NCBI GenBank assembly: GCA_029216955.1 | Contig: JANAVB010005597.1 | Coordinates: forward strand, 43,061,035 to 43,125,034 | DNA from: Iris pallida | Taxonomy: Eukaryota; Streptophyta; Magnoliopsida; Asparagales; Iridaceae | DNA: 64,000 nt | Reading direction: 5' to 3' | Shown here: piece after piece, positions 56,999 to 64,000 of the stretch | Position numbering within the stretch: the stretch's first letter is position 1 | Layout: the number at the start of each line of letters is the position of its first letter | Translations under genes and position numbers: made by a program | Notes under the pieces: generated by a model | Database searches by the model: none | Seen by the model: only the letters and a program-made list of their open reading frames with translations | Told to the model about the DNA's origin: nothing

Positions 56999-57356
56999 AT
57001 ATCATTACGAGATTTCAACTTGTCACCCTCATTTCCCGTATTTCCCGTATTTCGTATTTATACTCGTATCTGGATTTTGGCATGTATTTTATTTTTTTCT
57101 TAACTTGTGGAATTTCGGTATTCTCATATTTTAGGTTTTGTCATGGCTCGGTTTTAATTGGTTTGGTTTGGTTTGGTTTGGTTTGGTTTAATGTGTATTG
57201 GAACACCTTAGCCTATGCTCCACCCTCAACACACCACACCCCACCCTCTTTATAACTCCACCAACTTTTTCTCTCTCTTCATAAACCACCATTACTTTCT
57301 TCTTCTCCTTCCTCTACACAATACTCTTCTCCTTCCTCTACACACACCCACCCATA

Positions 57357-57373
57357 GGCAAGTGCACCTTGCC
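57357..57373 (+). promoter_or_regulatory. Leader palindrome, solo LTR
   Basis: GGCAAGTGCACCTTGCC, about 105 bp after the TATA box; GTGCAC makes the centre itself palindromic. Confidence 0.65.
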
Positions 57374-57769
57374 ACCACATGAGAATCCTCTTTTATTTGT
57401 CCATTTGGTAGTTTAGAACATGGTGATCAACATTAGAACTTGGTATTTTGTGATTTGGAGTCTCCATTATTCTAGATCTAAGTTTTCTTTATTTTCGATT
57501 TTGCATGGTTTTGATCTACTTAAGTTGGATTTCTATGGGTTTTGACGTTTTCATGTGGAAGAGAGTTCAATTCCACCCTGGTTAGAACTTTGGAAATCTG
57601 AATTTGGAGTTCGGATGGCCAAGTTATGATGCTTTGAAGCCTTGGGTTCATCCATGGTGTTCTTGCTGTTTGGAGAAGACAGTGAGTAGTGTGCAGAGCT
57701 GTTTAGCTTACGCACCCTCAGCTACGCGCGCTCTTTAGCGCTGCGTACGCAGACTTAGGTACGCTTCCT

Positions 57770-58385
57770 GTTGGAAGCGTGTCCCTTGAGCGTGCGTGAC
57801 TTTTCACGAACGCTGCTCCCCTTGAGCGTGCGTGACTTTTCATGTACGCTGCTCCCTTGATGCGTGCGTGACTTTTCACGAACGCTGCTCCCCTTGAGCG
57901 TGCGTGACTTTTCATGTACGCTGCTCCCTTGAGCGTGCATGACTTTTCACGAACGCTGCTCCCCTTGAGCGTGCGTTACTTTTTATGTACGCTGCTCCCT
58001 TGATGCGTGCGTGACTTTTCACGAACGCTGCTCCCCTTGAGCGTGCGTGACTTTTCATGTACGCTGCTTCCTTGAGCGTGCGTGACTTTTTACGAACGCT
58101 GCTCCCTTGAGCGTGCGTGACTTTTCATGTACGCTGCTCCCTTGAGCGTGCGTAACTTTTCACGAACGCTGCTCCCCTTGAGCGTGCGTGACTTTTCATG
58201 TACGCTGCTCCCTTGAGCGTGCGTGACTTTTCACGAACGCTGCTCCCCTTGAGTGTGCGTGACTTTTTACGTACGCTGCTCTCTGCTTGCGTGACTTTTG
58301 AGCGTACGCAGCTCCTGCGTGCGTGACTTTTGAGCGTACGCAGCCCTCATGCGTGCGTGACTTTTGAGCGTACGCAGCTCCCCTG
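57770..58385 (+). repeat. Minisatellite of about 31-34-bp units in solo LTR
   Basis: Alternating units CGTGACTTTTCACGAACGCT and CGTGACTTTTCATGTACGCT, each followed by GCTCCC(C)TTGAGCGTG; the last units shift to TGAGCGTACGCAGCTC. It is preceded by the hairpin ACGCTTCC/GGAAGCGT. The long minus-strand REKSRTLKGSSV-type ORFs come from it. Confidence 0.92.
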
Positions 58386-60053
58386 ACCCCTTGCTTAACC
58401 CATTGACTCTTGGAGTTTTGGTCTTATTTCTTTTATGCTTGGCTCTTCTATAGCCCTGTATATTGATATTTTATTAGATATTTTACGCCCATTTTATATC
58501 CTTACGCCTTTTGTCATGAACTTGATTTTACTTAATATGTTTGGAATGACTATTGTACATGGCATGGTATGACAAGGAACTAGCATAACACAACAGTGAC
58601 CCGTAGTGGTGCACTCCTGACATGACCAACCTGACATGATAGTGGCCCGTCGTGACGCACTCCTGACAAGTACCCTGACATGATTTATCTTAACGTTGTT
58701 GCGACGGCTAACTTAATTTGACCTGCCTTGACACCGTGGGTAGTTCTTTCTTGCTTGCTTGTTAAATCCACCAGTCTTGTCTCGCATCATGTCTAGGACA
58801 TGAATCCCTGGTTCCCCGCGGTCAGGGATTCATACTGAATCTGGCTAGGTTAATGACTAGATGGATCAAATAGTTCATGGAGAATTTTCCAGTTACCTGT
58901 TGCCCCTTTGGTCCCGGCCTTATATATATATACATGGGATTTGTTGCTATCCGTCGAGATGAGCGCACTTCCATCCCGCCGTCGAGTGTGGTACCTTAGG
59001 ACACATGTATCTTACTACAGTGTGTCTGCTATATCCTGCTATCTTTTTCTTTTCTTGCTGGGATCACTCAGGTAGTAACAAACAGGTAACCGGACTTGGA
59101 ATTCTCATTGCATCTTGCTAGTAATTAGGCCTGTGATAACCCTAGTTAGTTAAAGTAGTAAGCCGTAGTATCTGCTTGGCCGTGATTGATTGAATGAGGT
59201 ATAACCTGTCTAGTCTTGTCTTGATTCCTGTACTAGAATTGCTACCTGTCATGATTTTCTTATATTTTACCGATAAATGGTGGGAGAATCCAAGTTCCGT
59301 TCAGACGAAGGGTTACAACCCCGGTCCTTTTTTGGTTTACGGGTTGTAACCTGGTTATCTGAATAGTCCTATGGTTATCTCATCGTATATCACCTGTTAT
59401 GTTTTTTCTTAACTCCTGTCTTTATTACCTTATTATTATTATGCTAATTACTGGCTTTTGTTCTTATTTCGTGGCCTCCTTTGTGGCACTTGCTCTTTCT
59501 GGGGTCTGACCCAGCTGGTTTTGTATGGCCAGATACCGGAGCAGCAGCAAAGGATCTACCTGCTTTCCAGCCAGATGGTGACTACTAGAGGAAATCCTGG
59601 CAACGAGTGGGTTTCTTTTGTTCTCCCACTGTAATTGTACATTATTCTTTTGAGGCATTTAGCCGACGAGCACCTGTTAGCTCGATGCACTTTACTTTCT
59701 GTCTGCCTACGGGCTGTAAACATGATTGGCAACTCGAGGTTGATCATGTATGACTTAACTCTTGCTAGTCCTTACATTTTGTACGACTAGCTTCATGATC
59801 ATCTGGATATGTAATGTTTGGGACGCCTTACAATTGTATATTTGGTGATCTGATATCTTGTTACTATTATTAGTTGGTTGAGATTGAGACAATAGACTAT
59901 TTTATGACCTTAGGAGACTGATGGCTTGTAGATAAATCCTCATATTTCTAGACAGCCGTGACCGTATAGTGAGATGGATTTCATTTCATTATACGTAGCT
60001 GGCTATGTCCGCCCCCGCTCTCCAGTATTCTGGTTCTGGGGCGTGACACAACT

Positions 60054-61021
60054 CCCTCGTTTATTTGCAATGAAGCAATTGGGATGCTTCATACAAGTTT
60101 TTACATGTAAACGAGTGTTGTCGGAACTGGACCTGACTAGCGGTTGGATCGGATTCGACCAATTTTGTCAAAAAAAAAAAAAATTGGTCCGATCTGACTT
60201 GAAACAGAATTTTTTAAAGAACCGTTGGTTTTTTTCAGAAACGGATTTAACCGGTGAACCGGCGAACCAGTTTACAATTGAATAAACCAATTTTGATTTT
60301 TTTTTTAAATCTCAAAATATTTATCGCGTGAGAGTTGGACCACTTGATTCTTGGTTTGGCTTTGAGTGACCTCATAATTGGAAAATTAAACCAAACCAAA
60401 TATGCTAAGAAATAAACCAATCCAAACCAACAAGTAAATGTAGATATAAGTCTATTTCAACCCTAGTTGAACTCCGGTTCTATCTATACCAAAAAAAATG
60501 GCTTCAACCACCGGTCCGATTTTTAAAATATTGATGTAAACAGAAAAAAAAAATGTTTGGCTGGAATTTCTTACCAATAGAAAGGGAAATGGTGTAATTA
60601 ATGTCCCTACATATAAGCATGTGATCGTTATTTTGCAACTTTGTGATGGTTGATATGGTTGAAAACGTTGCAAACAAAATGTAACAGTGTTAAGTGAAAA
60701 CTTCTCGTAGCTGAAATCATTGTGACGTTACGACATATATTTAATTTCGGTCTGGAAACCCATTATTTTTCTAACAGGTGGCTAATCTAAAGGATTAGAT
60801 TAGTACATTAATTAATGACTATAGCTGGTCAATCTTTCCATAGATCAGAAGGATATTGTTACATAGGTTAAGAAAGCTAGTTAGTTATTTTAGCTGTTAG
60901 CTCGTATCTTAACAATAGCGACCTTGCTTAAGTACAAACATATGGTGCACACGTCAGGGGTAGAATCATCAAGATAGTGACAATCAGCATTCTTTGCAAG
61001 TGCGTAATTATAATTCTCAAG
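60054..61021. other. Spacer with inverted AACCGG/ATTGGT motifs; no gene
   Basis: Around 60145-60205 GGATCGGATTCGACCAATTT faces AAATTGGTCCGATCT across an A-run. Further CCGGTTCT, AACCGGTGAACCGG and CCGGTCCG motifs lie up to 60520, suggesting an old AACCGG-rich MITE without clear ends. The rest is AT-rich. Confidence 0.4.
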
Positions 61022-61029
61022 CCAGCTAC

Positions 61030-61740
61030 TAGAGCTGTCTAAATGGGCCGGGCCGGCACAAATTTGAGTGGGCCGGGCCAGGTCTAGGCCATGCCTCTTG
61101 AGCCCATGAACTATAGCTGGCCGGGCCGAACTATGGATAGAAATTTTAAGTCCAGCCTGATACATGACCCACAGCACGGTGGGCTTCGAGTCGTGTCGAG
61201 CCGGGCCGGAGCTGGGTTGCACTGGAGGCCATCATTTTAATAAATTTATGTATGGATGCATTCATGTATGTTGTTGTTACAACAACTTGCAACTAATATG
61301 TATTGAAATGAATGTAATTGAATTTCAATTCAATTCAGCTCAAACATTCACTTCATTTCCATTCAATTCACTACTATACTATATAATCATAATAATAACA
61401 TAGGCCACCACCACTTGCACTTGTTGCAGGCAGTGGTACAAATCATAATAGGAGGGCAGAGTGTTTGTTGTGTACAAATTTTTCTTTTCTTTTCCTCGTG
61501 AAAGTGACAATACTGCTGTTAGCTGGTAGGATTTGGGACAGATCAAACAGATTGTGCATGGGATGTTGCAATCGGGTCGGGCTTCGGGCCGGGCCTCTAT
61601 TATGGGCCAAAATACATGGTCCGACACGACCCAATATACTAGATCGGGTCGGCCCGGACCCACGATTAATCGTGTCGGGCCGACACATGGACCTATTTTT
61701 CGGGCTGGGCTTGGCCGGTCCGGTCCAATTGACAGGTCTA
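61030..61740. mobile_element. hAT-type non-autonomous element, GGGCC-rich
   Basis: Ends TAGAGCTGTCTAAATGGGCC and, inverted at the right, TAGACCTGTCAATTGGACC. Flanks CCAGCTAC (61022-61029) and CTAGCTAC (61741-61748) match at seven of eight bases, the hAT duplication length. GGGCCGGGCC-type motifs cluster near both ends; the middle is AT-rich and non-coding. Confidence 0.75.
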
Positions 61741-61748
61741 CTAGCTAC

Positions 61749-62428
61749 TTCATTTTTTTTTCTTGTCAATATAAAAACCAATATGCCAAATTAAATTTAG
61801 ATTGTATTTTGTATGCATAATGCTATATAGTTAGAAACGTTATATTTTCGAAAATTAAATGATCTGGAATTAATTCTATGAAAAAAATTATATTCTTATA
61901 TTTGATGAATATGTAAATATTTTCGAGAATATATAATTTGTATAAAAATAGATAATATTTTTTATTTGATGATTAAATATATCTAATAAATTATTAATCT
62001 TTATTTCTAAATTTTATTATAGAGTAGTTTGTTAAGATGATAGACTAGTATTCAATATAACATAGTTTAAATCATATTGACATAATAATTTTTTAACTAC
62101 CCTGATAAAACTAAAGGTATCGGAATGAACCCAAATCTGACTTGACCCGAACGAATTCGAATTTGACTGAACTCGAATTAAAACTTGAGTTAATCCCATT
62201 TATTCCTGGGAAAATTGATATATCCACCTATTTAAAGAGGGTGGCGGTAAATGAAATATTTTTTATAGTTATTGTTGTTGTCGTTGCTAGTTGTTGTTGC
62301 AGTCGCTATGTGCGACAATAATAGTATTTATTATGATTTTTATTATAGTAAATGTATAATTTACAACAAACAAAAAAAGAAATTGATATTAATGGTACGG
62401 CATCAATTATAGTTGCATGTAGCACTTA
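61749..62428. other. AT-rich spacer, nothing recognised
   Basis: Includes a CCCGAACGAATTCGAATTTG stretch near 62148 and (TTG)-rich sequence near 62275. No ORF supported. Confidence 0.5.
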
Positions 62429-62703
62429 GGCCTCGTTTGTTTGGTGTAACGGAAAGAAAAGAAAATAAATTTCTTGTTAATTTCTTTTCCTTTAGAAAAT
62501 TGTATTTTACATCCATTTTTCTTTCCGGTATTTGAAAAGACCAAAAAAAATGGAAGAAAAAGTTAATTTCTAGAGTAGACTTTTCTTCCAATTTCTTTTC
62601 TTGAGAATCAATTTTATTTCCCAAACATTTTCTTGACAACCAAACAAAGGAAATAAATTACTTTGTTATTCTAATGCAATGATTTCGTAAACCAAACATG
62701 GCC
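62429..62703. mobile_element. Harbinger/Tourist-like MITE candidate
   Basis: The left end GGCCTCGTTTGTTTGG faces CCAAACATGGCC at the right; the GGCC..GTTTGG form is typical of PIF/Harbinger MITEs. The flanking trinucleotides TTA and TTG nearly match the usual TTA duplication. The interior repeats TTTTCTTTTCC/GGAAAGAAAAG in inverted sense. Confidence 0.5.
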
Positions 62704-62985
62704 TTGTAGCCAACCAAATTCCAAATACCCCCCTCAACGAACTGGAGGAGTCTAGTCATATTCGAACATCCAACAATCTTGCAAAATTGGCCAATCTTGA
62801 GTCATTCCTACTTATTAGCATTTTCAAGATACTCATAACATTAACCTTAGGTCTTCTTAAAAATTGGATCTACCCATCCAAATTCGTCATCTCTATTCAA
62901 TAACAACGTTGCTATTTTGACCATCCGAAAGACTGGTCTGTCTTCACGTGACAGACGTACATTGACACTTCCATCTGGATGGACT

Positions 62986-63020
62986 CACCACCACCACCAC
63001 CACCACCACCACCACCACCA
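62986..63020. repeat. (CAC)n microsatellite
   Basis: About twelve CAC/ACC trinucleotides. Confidence 0.95.
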
Positions 63021-63580
63021 TGCTAGTGCAGTAAATAGCGACCATAAAACCTTTTCCATGAAGAGATTTTGCACGACAAATCTTTGCAAAATATGACATC
63101 ACTTGCCTCTAACAGAAAGGCACAAAAAATAAGGAAAGTGGGATTGGGATATGTAGACATGTAACAAGTAATAGAACTCGTGCACTGAAACTAAAAGAAA
63201 TAGAGAAAGGACAGCTGCACTGTCAAAAGCTCTCATACATAGCAGAGCAGAGCAGGGTTTGTTTGTAGTGTGTGGGCATGAATGTCAACTATGGTGTGCT
63301 GAAGGAAGCAAGTAGACACTGAAGACACACATGTCACATGAGGACAAACGAACTTTTGCACAAATGAGAAACAGAAAGCACCCTCCTCTCGTCCTCCCCT
63401 TCCTGTCCCTTATATTTTTTTTTTTTTTTTTTTTTGTGTGTGCTTATTTTGTTACATTATTAGTTTTGCGTATAGAAAATTGGGATTTTGTTACTTTTAA
63501 TAGATCTAGTTAGCATTGTAAAAACAAAATATGTTTCTCATGATTCAACTTCTATGTATACTGTATTTTGCACCAAATTT
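63021..63580. other. Spacer with T21 run
   Basis: Includes a tandem GCAGAGCAGAGCAG near 63243 and a T-run at 63415-63435. No supported gene. Confidence 0.5.
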
Positions 63581-63691
63581 GGCCTCATTTAGTTCACTGT
63601 AATGTAATCGTAATCGTAATATAATTAAATAAAAAAATTATTAATTCTATTTGATTACGATTACATTGCAGTGAACCAAATTGGATTTAGT
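63581..63691. mobile_element. Short foldback MITE
   Basis: TTCACTGTAATGTAATCGTA at the left and its complement (GATTACGATTACATTGCAGT, GAACC) at the right leave one or two mismatches over about 30 bp, with an AT-rich loop of some 40 bp. The ACCAAATT flanks overlap the ends, so the duplication is unclear. Confidence 0.6.
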
Positions 63692-64000
63692 CCTAAGCTT
63701 GGATCAGCTCCTACTCTAGCATATCTTAGTTTTTAATGAGTAGACTATATCCTTTTATACTGCGTGGTCAATTTTGTTTGCATAATAAAAATTAGTGTTA
63801 TTGACACGGCCGATCCTGATCCTGAGCTCATGGAGGTTCGTGACGAACTTTTAAAATGGACCCCTTATGCATAACGAGTTACTTTCACGTGTGTTGCATG
63901 TTAAAAAGAAGAAGAAGAAAATCTACATTATAATTGAAATATAAAAAATTAAATTATGTTAGAATATTTTAAATATAATTTGAATATATTTTCGATATGA
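63692..64000. other. AT-rich spacer, nothing recognised
   Basis: Contains a GAAGAAGAAGAAAA run near 63908. No ORF or element ends seen. Confidence 0.5.

Larger units (their letters stand above)
57021..60048 (+). mobile_element. Solo gypsy LTR (Tekay/A relative)
   Basis: 3028 bp, TGTCACCCTC...GGGGCGTGACA, between perfect CAACT duplications (57016-57020 and 60049-60053). A TTTATAA TATA box (57250) precedes the leader palindrome (57357-57373). A large minisatellite fills 57770-58385. The 3' third aligns with the LTR at 5624-8286 (AGTGACCCGTAGTGGTGCAC units, ATGAATCCCTG hairpin, GGGTTGTAACCTGG). No interior remains. It landed 22 bp beyond the copia 3' LTR. Confidence 0.93.

Noticed and set aside
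57718..57940. Minus-strand ORFs with REKSRTLKGSSV repeats
   Set aside because: Produced by the minisatellite of the solo LTR.

Overview
This is a plant nuclear (angiosperm) intergenic window made almost entirely of nested retrotransposons, small DNA transposons and (TA)n microsatellites. The kingdom follows from chromovirus-type Ty3/gypsy integrase with a C-terminal chromodomain, Ty1/copia gag-pol, a plant L1-type LINE with DUF4283-like and zf-RVT domains, tRNA-derived SINEs, hAT and Harbinger-type MITEs, and AT-rich spacers. I cannot name the species. I found no intact host protein-coding gene and no convincing tRNA or rRNA gene; nearly all long ORFs are broken transposon genes or translations of TA repeats.

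Layout. 1-3987: 3' part of an LTR (family A), then a piece of a family B-like LTR carrying a hAT MITE; this block is a near copy of 15835-19782 and stops exactly at a 13-N gap (3988-4000). 4001-8286: decayed Tekay-like gypsy integrase/chromodomain, polypurine tract and 3' LTR. 8963-17463: a complete non-autonomous element with giant LTRs (about 3.9 kb each) and only a 749-bp interior (LARD-A). 17464-20981: remainder of the B-like LTR with the second hAT MITE copy. 20982-28603: AT-rich spacer with a Helitron candidate, foldback elements and minisatellites. 28604-32000: a chain of modules (LINE fragment, two SINEs, long foldback element, hairpin segment, third SINE), each bounded by (TA)n.

32000-48064: a nearly full-length LINE split inside its reverse transcriptase by LARD-B (35387-44333, TSD CTGAT) and by a minus-strand solo LTR (44784-46532, TSD CTTAT). 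48111-48234: a perfect palindrome. 49021-56998: a decayed Ty1/copia element, interrupted in gag by a minus-strand solo LTR (50921-54247, TSD CTTCT) and deleted from early RT into its own 3' LTR. 57021-60048: another solo LTR (TSD CAACT). 60049-64000: spacer with a hAT element, two MITE-like elements and simple repeats.

Relationships. LARD-A and LARD-B have no coding capacity and would need proteins from an autonomous relative; the Tekay-like remnant shows such relatives existed. The two short SINEs share the 3' terminal sequence and (TA)n tail of the LINEs, which suggests they used the LINE machinery. The most unusual signal is RNA-structure-like: the gypsy LTRs carry arrays of short hairpins whose arms differ between units and copies but keep pairing (covariation), plus a 17-nt leader palindrome shared by divergent LTR families. 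I know of no description of these structures.
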